Shown piece by piece: positions 17,255 to 24,652 of a stretch of DNA of 64,000 nt. Within the stretch, counting starts at the first letter, position 1. Every line of letters begins with the position of its first letter. The notes under the pieces were generated by a model, which had not been told where the DNA came from, ran no database searches, and saw only the letters and a list, made by a program, of their open reading frames with translations. The stretch comes from Hymenobacter guriensis (GTDB taxonomy: Bacteria > Bacteroidota > Bacteroidia > Cytophagales > Hymenobacteraceae), in NCBI RefSeq assembly GCF_015773195.1, contig NZ_JADWYK010000002.1, forward strand, positions 124,001 through 188,000, in the 5' to 3' direction. Position numbers and translations under genes: made by a program.

Positions 17255-17430
17255 GCCTTAGCTAAGCCTGTTTCGGTCTTAGCTAAAAGTAAAACAGGCT
17301 TACGTAAGACCAAAACGGTCTTCGTGAACATCGAAACGACCTTAACGAAGGCAAAATCAAGCTTACGTAGGATCAAAACAGGCTTAGCGAAGCCTAAAAC
17401 GATCTTAACGAAGATCAAAACAAGCTTTGC
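17255..17430. repeat. 21-bp tandem repeat of small palindromes (eight full units plus a partial)
   Basis: Eight consecutive 21-bp units follow serS, with consensus close to RnCTTAnCGAAGnnCAAAAC. Each unit is a short imperfect palindrome (for example ATCTTAACGAAGAT or GGCTTAGCGAAGCC) joined by an AAAAC spacer; stems differ between units but stay self-complementary. Because the period is a multiple of three, both strands stay open and would encode seven-residue repeats, but no start signal or family supports translation. The unit boundaries are at 17255, 17276, 17297, 17318, 17339, 17360, 17381 and 17402. Confidence 0.9.
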
Positions 17431-17489
17431 TGCCAGGACGGACACGGTAGTAGCCGGAACACCCACGTTAACCAGACCAAATATTTGGC

Positions 17490-17525
17490 AAAAAGGCCCG
17501 CTGATGGTATTCAGCGGGCCTTTTT
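17490..17525. terminator. Bidirectional intrinsic terminator after serS and the kinase gene
   Basis: Perfect 15-bp arms (AAAAAGGCCCGCTGA and its complement) around the loop TGGTAT, with A/T runs on both sides. It separates the convergent serS/repeat region and the phytochrome operon. Confidence 0.9.
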
Positions 17526-17544
17526 AGTATGACGATACGTCGCC

Positions 17545-18798
17545 TTAGCTCTTGAGAAATACCCGAAACGTGGTGCCTACATCTTCCTGGCTTTCCACCT
17601 CAATATGGCCGCTGGCAGACTGCACCAAGCGGTTGACGAGGAACAGGCCGACGCCCGTACCCTCCCCGGCCTGAGGATGAAAGCGCCGGAACAACTGAAA
17701 AAGCTCGGCGCCGTGCCGCTCCATATTTATGCCTAAGCCGTTGTCCTGCACTTCCAGCACGGGCTGTCCGTCCAGTAAGCGGCTGCGCACCCGTACCAGC
17801 GGGGCACGGTCGGGGTGGCGGTACTTGATGGCATTGGTCAGCAGGTTCAGCAGCACAGTACGCAGGTTGCTGCGCACGTACTCCAGTTCGGGCAGCTCCG
17901 CGAAATCGGACTGAATGTCGGCCTCCACGGCTACCATCTGAGGCCGCAACGTTTGCAGGATATCGGCTGTGAGGTCGGCCAGATCCACGGTTTCGGCCAG
18001 CTGCTCACCCGGGAGCTGCTCTACCTGCACCACGTGGGCCAGGTCGGTAATAGTGGTAACCAAGGCGCGCAAGGACTCATCCACCAGCCGTAGCACCTCG
18101 GCTTCTTCGGGGTCGTGAAAGGTGGCCGTGCGCCGTAGCTCATCAAACAGACCCCGTAGGTTGTGCACCGGCTGGCGCAGGTCGTGGGAAGCAGCGTACA
18201 CGAAGTTGTCCAGGTCGGCGTTGGTGCGGGCCAGGCGCTGGTTGATGGTGTCCAACTCTTTGTTATGCGCCTTTTCTTGAGTGTGGGCGTTTTCCAGCTG
18301 GGCGTTTTTGCGGGCCAGCTCCTGACGAATGGCCGTCAGCTCGGCCAGGGAGTCGCGCAACTGCTGGTTTACGCCCTGCAGCTCGGCGTGGTAGCGGGCC
18401 TGGTACTGGCGCCACTCGTTTTTCTCGATGGCGTGTGTCACGGTCTTCACCAGCAGGTCCCGGTCGAAGTGCTGCTTGACGAGGTAGTCTAGGGCACCTT
18501 CGTTGAGAGCCCGCACGGCCAGCATTTCACTTCCGCCGCCCGTAATCATAATTACGCACAGCGTTTCGACGGGAAAGAACTGCTTGAAACCGACAAGCAC
18601 TTCCAGCCCGGTGGTATCAGGTAGGTTGTAGTCGAGCAGTACGCAGTCGGGCCGGATGGCGCGGTACTGGCGAATGGCTTCCTCGCCCGAAGTAGCTTCG
18701 TGCAGCTCCAGGCTTTCGTAGCCCAGGCTGCGGGTGAGGTAGCGCCGGTAGAGCATCCGGTCCTGCTCGTTGTCGTCGACAAGTAAAATCTTCTTCAC
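17545..18798 (-). CDS. Response regulator-histidine kinase hybrid (REC first)
   Basis: A 417-residue cytosolic protein with inverted hybrid order. The receiver domain (1-125) has the acidic pair in VDDNEQDR, phosphoacceptor Asp56 in LLDYNLP and Lys108 in YLVKQH. A coiled coil (about 126-195) leads to HisKA with His205 in AASHDLRQP, then HATPase_c with the N-box NLLTNAIKYRH and G-box GTGVGLFLV. Start is GTG, 9 bp after the single-domain receiver gene. As last gene of the phytochrome operon it probably receives a phosphoryl signal and passes it on by its own kinase core (inference). Confidence 0.92.
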   Translation of the reverse strand: MKKILLVDDNEQDRMLYRRYLTRSLGYESLELHEATSGEEAIRQYRAIRPDCVLLDYNLPDTTGLEVLVGFKQFFPVETLCVIMITGGGSEMLAVRALNEGALDYLVKQHFDRDLLVKTVTHAIEKNEWRQYQARYHAELQGVNQQLRDSLAELTAIRQELARKNAQLENAHTQEKAHNKELDTINQRLARTNADLDNFVYAASHDLRQPVHNLRGLFDELRRTATFHDPEEAEVLRLVDESLRALVTTITDLAHVVQVEQLPGEQLAETVDLADLTADILQTLRPQMVAVEADIQSDFAELPELEYVRSNLRTVLLNLLTNAIKYRHPDRAPLVRVRSRLLDGQPVLEVQDNGLGINMERHGAELFQLFRRFHPQAGEGTGVGLFLVNRLVQSASGHIEVESQEDVGTTFRVFLKS

Positions 18799-18807
18799 GG
18801 CCTCCGC

Positions 18808-19254
18808 TTAACTTGCCGCCGGCAGCTCCGAATTTTCCAGCCAGTACCGGATAATCAGCTGGACCTTCAATTCCAGCGTAGCGAAATCGATGGGCTTGGT
18901 CAGGTAGCTGTTGGCTCCCAGCCGGTAGCAGTCCTCCACATCCTTGCTGTTGGAGGACGTGCTGAAGATGATAACCGGAATCGAATGCAGGTACGGATCC
19001 TGCTTAACAACATCCAGCACCGTGCGGCCATCCGTGCCAGGCAGGTTCAGATCCAGCAGGATAATAGCAGGCATGGCCTGGGGCCAGGCAGGCAACTTAC
19101 CCCGGCCACGCAGATATTCCAGCGCCTGGTCGCCGTCTTCGCAACGCAGTACGGGGTTTTGCAGCGCGTACTTGCGAAAGACGCGGCCCAGGGCCGTAAA
19201 GTCTTCGGCGCTGTCTTCAACCACCAAAACGGGTTTGAGCGGAGCGGAAATCAC
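18808..19254 (-). CDS. Single-domain response regulator, Rcp1-like
   Basis: A 148-residue stand-alone receiver. The acidic pocket is in VVEDSAEDF, the phosphoacceptor Asp68 in LLDLNLPGTDG, the Thr/Ser switch region in IIFSTSSN and the conserved Lys120 in YLTKPID. No output domain is present. Single receivers of this type (Rcp1 in cyanobacteria) take phosphate from phytochrome kinases. Its GTG start directly abuts the TAA of the phytochrome gene, so translation is likely coupled and the receiver is its cognate partner. Confidence 0.93.
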   Translation of the reverse strand: MISAPLKPVLVVEDSAEDFTALGRVFRKYALQNPVLRCEDGDQALEYLRGRGKLPAWPQAMPAIILLDLNLPGTDGRTVLDVVKQDPYLHSIPVIIFSTSSNSKDVEDCYRLGANSYLTKPIDFATLELKVQLIIRYWLENSELPAAS

Positions 19255-21555
19255 TTAGAGGTGTTTTGAAAGCGTGAAATAAAAGGTAGTGCCCTGGCCT
19301 AGTACGGAATCAACCCACAACTGGCCGTGGTGTTTTTCAATCATCTTCTTGACGATGGCCAGACCCGCCCCCGTACCACCCCCAAACTTTTCGGGGGCGT
19401 GCAGGCGCTTGAACAGCTTGAAGATACTCTCGAAATGCCGGGCGTCGATGCCAATACCGTTGTCGCGAACGTAAAACACGTGAAAATCCTCGGCATCTAC
19501 CGGCCCGAGCGGGCTTTCGGTTCCGGCGGGAGCCATGCCTACTATCACCTGCTTTTCAGGCTTGTCGTTGTACTTCATGGCATTCGTGAGCAGATTGTTG
19601 AACACCTCCCGAATGCGCACCGGGTCGAGGCACATGCGCGGCAGTGAGCCCCGTACCGCTACGGTGGTCTGGGTTTGCTCCAGGCGCGGGTGCAGCAAGT
19701 CCAGCACTTCGGCCAGCACCTCATTAAGGTCGGTTTCCGTTACCGTCAGCTCCATACGTCCCACCCGGGAAAGCTGCAGCAACGACTCAATCAGTGCTTC
19801 CATACGCTGGCTCAGGCGCACCAACGTCTGCAGCTTGCTCACGCCCTCGGCATCCAGCTGTTCGGCATAGTCTTCCAGCAGGAAGAGCGAGTAGTTGTGA
19901 ATGCCGCGCAGGGGCTCCTTCAGGTCGTGCGAGGCCACGTAGGCAAAGGAATCCAGCTCGTCGTTGCTGCGGGCCAGCTCTGCGTTGAGGCGGCTGAGCA
20001 TCGTGGCCTTGGCCTGCAGCTCGTTGAAAATCTTGACCCGGATATCGGAAATGTGTAGGCGGATTTCCTTGGCTGCTTCCACCTCCATGGGCTTCCAGGG
20101 CGCCGCCGTGCTTTCCACCGACTGTTTCCAGGCCTCAAATGACTGCCGGGGCGAGAGGTGCAGCACGCCGTCACGCACTTCTTCGGTTTTTTGCTGGCGG
20201 CCGGCCCAGGTCACGCTCTGCAGCAGCTCGGGTCGGAACCAGAAGATGTAGTCGCCGGGCTCCTTAGCCAGCGAAATGGCCAGAATACCGCTGGCCGTAG
20301 CCCGGATGGCCATTCCTTCCGGGTTGTGCAGCGCGTAGGAGCTGGTCTGAAATACGTCCTGGCGCGCGTTCTGCTGCATCCAAAGCACCAATTCCTGAAT
20401 CTGGAGCTTAGTGGGCGTATTGCCCAGCGTGATGATGTCGCCCTCGAAGCAGATAGCTGCCCCGCCGCAGTCGATTACGTCCAGCAGGGAAGGCTTGTAC
20501 TTGTAGAGGCCCTCAATGAAGTTGGCCTGCGTGGTCATTTTCTCGAACAGGCGCAGGCGGTTTGTGCGAGCCTGCTGCAGGTATTCCCGGTCGGCTTGCT
20601 GCTCTTTGTTTTTGAGCAGGGCCGAAAACGTCTTACCGATAAACAGGCTCAGGTCGCGCAGCTCGTAGCTCACCAAGCGCGGAGAATAGTGGTGACCCAT
20701 AATCAGGCCCCACAGCTTGTCGTCCTGGATGATGGAAATGGACATACTGGCGCCCACGCCCATATTCTGCAGGTACTGAATGTGGATAGGCGACACGCTG
20801 CGCAGCACGGCGTGCGTCATATCGGGCGGGCGGCCGCTGGTGGGGTTGCGCACGGGCACCAGCGGGGCGGGTTGGTAGCCTACGTCGGGGATAAAGCGCA
20901 GCCAGTTTTTCAGGTACATCACCCGGGCCTGCCTGGGAATATCGGTGGCCGGGTAGTGCAGGCCCAGAAACGGCTCTAGGTCGGCGCGCCGGGCTTCGGC
21001 AATAACTTCCCCGCTTTCGTCCTCGGCAAAGCGGTAGAGCATTACCCGATCAAAGCCCGTAATGCCGCGCACCTGCTCCACGGCGTGCTGGCAGAACGCT
21101 TCCACGGTTTCGGCCTCCAGCATCAGGCCTAGCGTCGTGTTCAACGTAGGCAGGTCCAGGGTACTCACGGTGGTTTCGGCCACGGGCTCAAACTCGGCCC
21201 ACAGCAGCCGGTCGTAGCGGTGCAGAATGAGCTTGTAGAACGGCTGCCCCGCTACGTGGTCGAGGCGTACGCCCAGCAGCTTGGGAATTTCGCCCAGCGT
21301 GGGCCACATAGCTTCTACCTGCGCCAGGTGCCCGGGGCCCAGCAGCCGGCCAAGCGTACCGCCCAGCAACGCCGGTGCCGGTATGCCAATGGCCTCCTCC
21401 GTGTTGGTGCTGGCGTGTACGATCTGCCGGGTTTCTTCATCCAGGCACAGCAGAAAGCCAAACGGCTGTACGGAGCCCGGTATATGGATAGGCTCCCGGT
21501 CGCAGTTGGTGAGCGTGATAGGTGCGCCTACCAGGCTTTCATCGGTATAGTTCAT
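19255..21555 (-). CDS. bphP: Bacteriophytochrome histidine kinase
   Basis: A 766-residue red/far-red photoreceptor. Cys18 in TNCDREPIHIP is the expected biliverdin attachment site. A PAS domain (about 15-125) is followed by GAF (about 140-310) with Asp205 of YPATDIPRQAR, His258 of SPIHIQYLQNMG and His288, all usual chromophore-pocket residues. The PHY domain holds the PRxSF tongue motif at 469-473. HisKA has His543 in ASHDLKEPLRG, then HATPase_c with NLLTNAMKYND. The ATG overlaps the heme oxygenase stop (ATGA), which fixes the start; a long upstream extension of the frame lies within that gene. Confidence 0.97.
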   Translation of the reverse strand: MNYTDESLVGAPITLTNCDREPIHIPGSVQPFGFLLCLDEETRQIVHASTNTEEAIGIPAPALLGGTLGRLLGPGHLAQVEAMWPTLGEIPKLLGVRLDHVAGQPFYKLILHRYDRLLWAEFEPVAETTVSTLDLPTLNTTLGLMLEAETVEAFCQHAVEQVRGITGFDRVMLYRFAEDESGEVIAEARRADLEPFLGLHYPATDIPRQARVMYLKNWLRFIPDVGYQPAPLVPVRNPTSGRPPDMTHAVLRSVSPIHIQYLQNMGVGASMSISIIQDDKLWGLIMGHHYSPRLVSYELRDLSLFIGKTFSALLKNKEQQADREYLQQARTNRLRLFEKMTTQANFIEGLYKYKPSLLDVIDCGGAAICFEGDIITLGNTPTKLQIQELVLWMQQNARQDVFQTSSYALHNPEGMAIRATASGILAISLAKEPGDYIFWFRPELLQSVTWAGRQQKTEEVRDGVLHLSPRQSFEAWKQSVESTAAPWKPMEVEAAKEIRLHISDIRVKIFNELQAKATMLSRLNAELARSNDELDSFAYVASHDLKEPLRGIHNYSLFLLEDYAEQLDAEGVSKLQTLVRLSQRMEALIESLLQLSRVGRMELTVTETDLNEVLAEVLDLLHPRLEQTQTTVAVRGSLPRMCLDPVRIREVFNNLLTNAMKYNDKPEKQVIVGMAPAGTESPLGPVDAEDFHVFYVRDNGIGIDARHFESIFKLFKRLHAPEKFGGGTGAGLAIVKKMIEKHHGQLWVDSVLGQGTTFYFTLSKHL

Positions 21556-22124
21556 GGCTGATTGATCCAGGCGTAAAGCAGTTGAAACGTGCGCACGGCC
21601 GACTGGCTGATTTCGGCGTGACTGAGGTGGCTCGACTCTTCCGTCAGGAGTCGGCAGAAGGTTTTCCAGCGCGGGCCCGTCAGCTCGCCGTAGCCGTTGA
21701 AGTAGCGCTGCAGCGGAATACCAGCCTTGGCCAGCTGGCGCGTAATTACCTGCCCGCCCAGCGTGGAGCCTTCCAGCACATACATGGCGCCCAGCAGTTG
21801 CGCCCGCGTGTGCAGGGGCGGTAGTTCCGGGCAAAGCGGCGGAGCTTCGGCCGATACAGCCGCCAAGTCGGCCAGTAGCAACGGAGCCCGGTAGCGGGCA
21901 CTTAGCTCCCACTCATCCGAAAACTCCGGCTGATGCCGGCGCAACTGCTCCTCGTAGGGGGCCAGAAAGCCGTAGAGCCGACGCAGGAAATGCACGGTAG
22001 CCTCCTGCGAGACGTGCCCGGCGCTCAGGGCTTGGTTGAAGCTGTTCTGCTCCAGCGCATCGTGATACGGACGGGTTTCCTGCCGCAAGTGGGTCAGGAT
22101 TTCGGAACTGGAAATAGGCGGCAT
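21552..22124 (-). CDS. bphO: Heme oxygenase supplying biliverdin for the phytochrome
   Basis: A 190-residue biliverdin-producing heme oxygenase. His21 in RPYHDALEQ is the likely proximal heme ligand, and LLGAMYVLEGSTLGGQVI (about 110-127) is the distal Gly-rich helix of the bacterial family. Heme is opened to biliverdin, CO and iron, giving the chromophore for the next gene. The stop TGA overlaps the phytochrome ATG by 4 bp, indicating coupled translation. I chose the ATG giving MPPISSSEIL, the usual family start; the frame runs further upstream without similarity. Confidence 0.93.
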   Translation of the reverse strand: MPPISSSEILTHLRQETRPYHDALEQNSFNQALSAGHVSQEATVHFLRRLYGFLAPYEEQLRRHQPEFSDEWELSARYRAPLLLADLAAVSAEAPPLCPELPPLHTRAQLLGAMYVLEGSTLGGQVITRQLAKAGIPLQRYFNGYGELTGPRWKTFCRLLTEESSHLSHAEISQSAVRTFQLLYAWINQP

Positions 22125-22282
22125 GCAGGCAGCGGGCGGAACGGCAATAAAAGCGAAATTCGGAAATACACGCCACATGTGTGGCTTGGGCTGGGTTATT
22201 CGGGCAGCCACGCCAGCCAAACCACGAGTGTTGGGCGGCAGGTTCCACCAGCTCGTGCGGCCGTGGCCAAGCGGTTTGACTT

Positions 22283-22750
22283 TTACTCTACCACCACCGT
22301 TACCACGCGCAGAGCACCACTGGTCAGGGTTTTCTGCACGGGGCACTTATCGGCAATGATGTGCAGACGCTGCTTTTGCTCGGCCGACAGCGGCCCCAGC
22401 AGCCGCAGCTCCTTCTGCACTTCCTCCAGCATTTCGCCGCCCTGCTCACACTTGTCGCAGTCGAGGCGATGCACGCGCTGGTGGCGCAGGCGCACCTCAA
22501 TGCCTTCGAGCGGCCAGCTTTTGCGGGTGGCGTAGAGGCGCACGGTAATAGCCGTACAGGCTCCCAGCGCCGATAACAGCAGGTCATAGGGCGTGGGGCC
22601 CCGGTCGTGGCCGCCCACCGTTTCGGGCTCATCCACGAAAAACGTATGGCGGCCCGCCTGGATTTCGGCCGCCAGATCGGTGGCGCCAACTTTCACCACC
22701 ACAGTGGCATTGGTAGCGGTGGGTTCGGGCGTGAGCATGTTAATGAGCAA
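22283..22750 (-). CDS. OsmC/Ohr-family protein
   Basis: A 155-residue thiol peroxidase-like protein of the OsmC superfamily, which reduces organic hydroperoxides in the cytosol in characterised members. The two redox cysteines are Cys65 in SALGACTAI and Cys136 in ADKCPVQKTL. An additional CDKC motif at 98-101 lies in the central region (HRLDCDKCEQGGE), which could bind metal or form another disulfide. A second ATG four codons in may be the true start. It lies 158 bp upstream of bphO on the same strand, with a terminator just upstream. Confidence 0.88.
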   Translation of the reverse strand: MLINMLTPEPTATNATVVVKVGATDLAAEIQAGRHTFFVDEPETVGGHDRGPTPYDLLLSALGACTAITVRLYATRKSWPLEGIEVRLRHQRVHRLDCDKCEQGGEMLEEVQKELRLLGPLSAEQKQRLHIIADKCPVQKTLTSGALRVVTVVVE

Positions 22751-22762
22751 TGAAGGGCAATA

Positions 22763-22795
22763 AAAAAGCTGCTATCGGCAGGATAGCAGCTTTTT
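22763..22795 (-). terminator. Intrinsic terminator downstream of the lipoprotein gene
   Basis: Stem of 14 bp (AAAAAGCTGCTATC and its complement) with loop GGCAG and runs of A/T at both ends. It stops transcripts from the minus-strand lipoprotein gene just before the OsmC gene begins. Confidence 0.88.
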
Positions 22796-22823
22796 CTTGT
22801 ACGCAGTCAAAACAGAATCGGTC

Positions 22824-23480
22824 CTACGATTTCAACGGAGTGTAGGGAAATTTCTTGGAGGCGTTGCGCATCAGCGCATCTACTACCGTCTCCGTAGAGC
22901 TGAAAGTAGAGCCTTGGGCCATGTAATCATACTTCCATAAAAGCTTTCCAGCATCGGCTTCGTGAATGTTCACGGTAATATTAGCCTGATTGGTAGCGCC
23001 CCACGCCCCTACCAACAGCCCTACGGCTACGGCAGCACCGTCGCTCATGGGCTTGCTGGTACGCACGTTGGTAGTGAGAACGGCATCCACCCCCAGAATC
23101 TTTGCCAGCTCCGGTGCCGAGCGTGTCCGTAGGTCGGCGTAGCTTAAGTTGTTTTCCCGCAGGCGCGAGTTGGTTTGCAGCACATCCTGAAACTCGACGG
23201 TGTAGCCTCGCTGAGTTTTGCGGCGCAGCAGCCAGGAGTAGATTTTCTCCTGAAAGTCCATGCCACTCTGCTTTTCCATAGCAAGCAGCTGGTCGGGCGT
23301 GGTTTGCTTGGCTTGATTGGGCCTGAGTTGAATGGCTACCGCAGCCGGAAGTATGGCTATGGTCTTATGTTTTGGAGCATACGACCGGAAGTCCTGCGCC
23401 AGATAAATGCTAGGGCCACATGCCGTCAGCAAGGAGGCCAGCAACGCTACTACGGCCAACCGAAAAGGTAAAATTCGCAT
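22824..23480 (-). CDS. Secreted lipoprotein, possibly GNA1162/CsgG-like
   Basis: A 218-residue lipoprotein with lipobox LLTACG near residue 20. The mature part has the order of features seen in GNA1162/DUF799 and related CsgG-like envelope lipoproteins: a strand reading KTIAILPAAV, a long charged helix, APELAKILGVDAVLTTNV, a Gly/Ala-rich turn, and NIHEADAGKLLWKYD. That family link is tentative. I chose the ATG giving MRILPFRLAV; a -7 element lies about 43 nt upstream. Function unknown; it may act in outer membrane or periplasmic assembly. Confidence 0.7.
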   Translation of the reverse strand: MRILPFRLAVVALLASLLTACGPSIYLAQDFRSYAPKHKTIAILPAAVAIQLRPNQAKQTTPDQLLAMEKQSGMDFQEKIYSWLLRRKTQRGYTVEFQDVLQTNSRLRENNLSYADLRTRSAPELAKILGVDAVLTTNVRTSKPMSDGAAVAVGLLVGAWGATNQANITVNIHEADAGKLLWKYDYMAQGSTFSSTETVVDALMRNASKKFPYTPLKS

Positions 23481-23522
23481 AATGAGTAAGATGAAAAAAA
23501 AGATACTCGACTGAATACCGCA

Positions 23523-23530
23523 CAAATATA
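23523..23530 (-). promoter_or_regulatory. Putative -7 promoter element for the lipoprotein gene
   Basis: TATATTTG on the minus strand matches TAnnTTTG and sits in a distinctly AT-rich patch upstream of the lipoprotein ATG. Confidence 0.5.
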
Positions 23531-23584
23531 TTGTTGAAAATGAACCCTAAAAATAATTAATGATATTTTGAATCCTTTTCCCGG

Positions 23585-24562
23585 TTAAAGTCGTAGCGGA
23601 GCCGCTAGATCTTCAAAGTTGATGTCGCGCATGCACCGGAAATGTCCCTGCGGACACTTCGCATAGCCAATTTTGGAGCAGGGCCGACACGGCAGGCCGC
23701 GCACTTCCAGGGCTTCAAACTCGGTGCGATACGGGTACATACCAAACTCCGGCACGGTGTTGCCCCATACGCTGATGATTTTCTTACCAAAGGCCGCCGC
23801 AATGTGCATCAACCCGGTATCGTGGCTGACGACCACGCGGGCCTGACGCACGAGCGAGGCCGATTGGTTGAGGTTGAACTTTCCGCAGGCGTTGAAAACG
23901 GGCAGCCCGCCGACGGTCAATTCCTGCGCTACCAACTGGCCCGTGGGCTCATCTTCGGGGCCACCGAGCAACACAATAGGCTGCGCCAGTTGCCGGCATA
24001 GCTCCACAATTCGCTCGGTAGGCAAACGCTTGGTGGCGTGTTGCGCGCCAATAGCAAATGCCACATACCCGACCTTAAAACGTTGGGGCAGCGCAGTCGC
24101 TACGTCTACCTCGTCCTTAGCGGGGATAAAATAATCCAGCCCCCGGCCATCGTCGCGCACACCCAGGGAAGCGGCAGCAGCCAGGTACCGGTCTACGATA
24201 TGGGTGCGGGGCAGCGTGTCAATCTTCAGGTTCACGAGGAGCCACTTGCGGCCGTTCAGCTTGTCAAAGGCAGCCGACTTCACCCCCAGCTGCGCCTTGA
24301 TGAGGGCGGTGCGCAGGTTGTGGTGCAGGTCCACCACGAAATCGAAATGCTCGGCCCGCAGTTCGGCCACCAGCTCCCGCAAAGAGCCCGTCAGGCAGTG
24401 TACCTTATCGATATAGGGGTTGGGCTCCAGAAAGCTGCGAAAGCCCGGCTTGGTAGCAAAATGCACCTGCGCCCCCGGCACCTGCTGCTTTAGCCCGCGC
24501 ACTACGGGCGTCGTCAGCACAATGTCGCCGATGGAGGAAAAGCGCAGAACGAGAATCTTCAT
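23585..24562 (-). CDS. Glycosyltransferase family 9 (ADP-heptose:LPS heptosyltransferase-like)
   Basis: A 325-residue GT9-family enzyme of GT-B fold, which adds heptose-like sugars to lipopolysaccharide core on the cytosolic face. The N-terminal motif is LVLRFSSIGDIVLTTPV, the C-terminal nucleotide-sugar site contains VLLGGPEDEPT and VVSHDTGLMHIAAAFG, and a Cys-rich tail reads GLPCRPCSKIGYAKCPQGH, also found in the other GT9 protein of this window. Acceptor and exact donor are unknown. It follows polX by 90 bp on the same strand, a gap holding a short direct repeat (GTTGCCAGTGG twice). Confidence 0.9.
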   Translation of the reverse strand: MKILVLRFSSIGDIVLTTPVVRGLKQQVPGAQVHFATKPGFRSFLEPNPYIDKVHCLTGSLRELVAELRAEHFDFVVDLHHNLRTALIKAQLGVKSAAFDKLNGRKWLLVNLKIDTLPRTHIVDRYLAAAASLGVRDDGRGLDYFIPAKDEVDVATALPQRFKVGYVAFAIGAQHATKRLPTERIVELCRQLAQPIVLLGGPEDEPTGQLVAQELTVGGLPVFNACGKFNLNQSASLVRQARVVVSHDTGLMHIAAAFGKKIISVWGNTVPEFGMYPYRTEFEALEVRGLPCRPCSKIGYAKCPQGHFRCMRDINFEDLAAPLRL

Positions 24563-24652
24563 ACAGTTTCAGTTGCCAGTGGTCAACTGCCGGTTGCCAG
24601 TGGATTGTTGAACGGACTGACGACCGGCAACGGAACCCTGGCAACTGCATCA

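Noticed and set aside
17242..17466. Heptad-repeat peptide encoded by the 21-bp array on the minus strand
   Set aside because: The frame is open only because the period is divisible by three; both strands are open and no start context is seen. Kept as a repeat rather than a gene.
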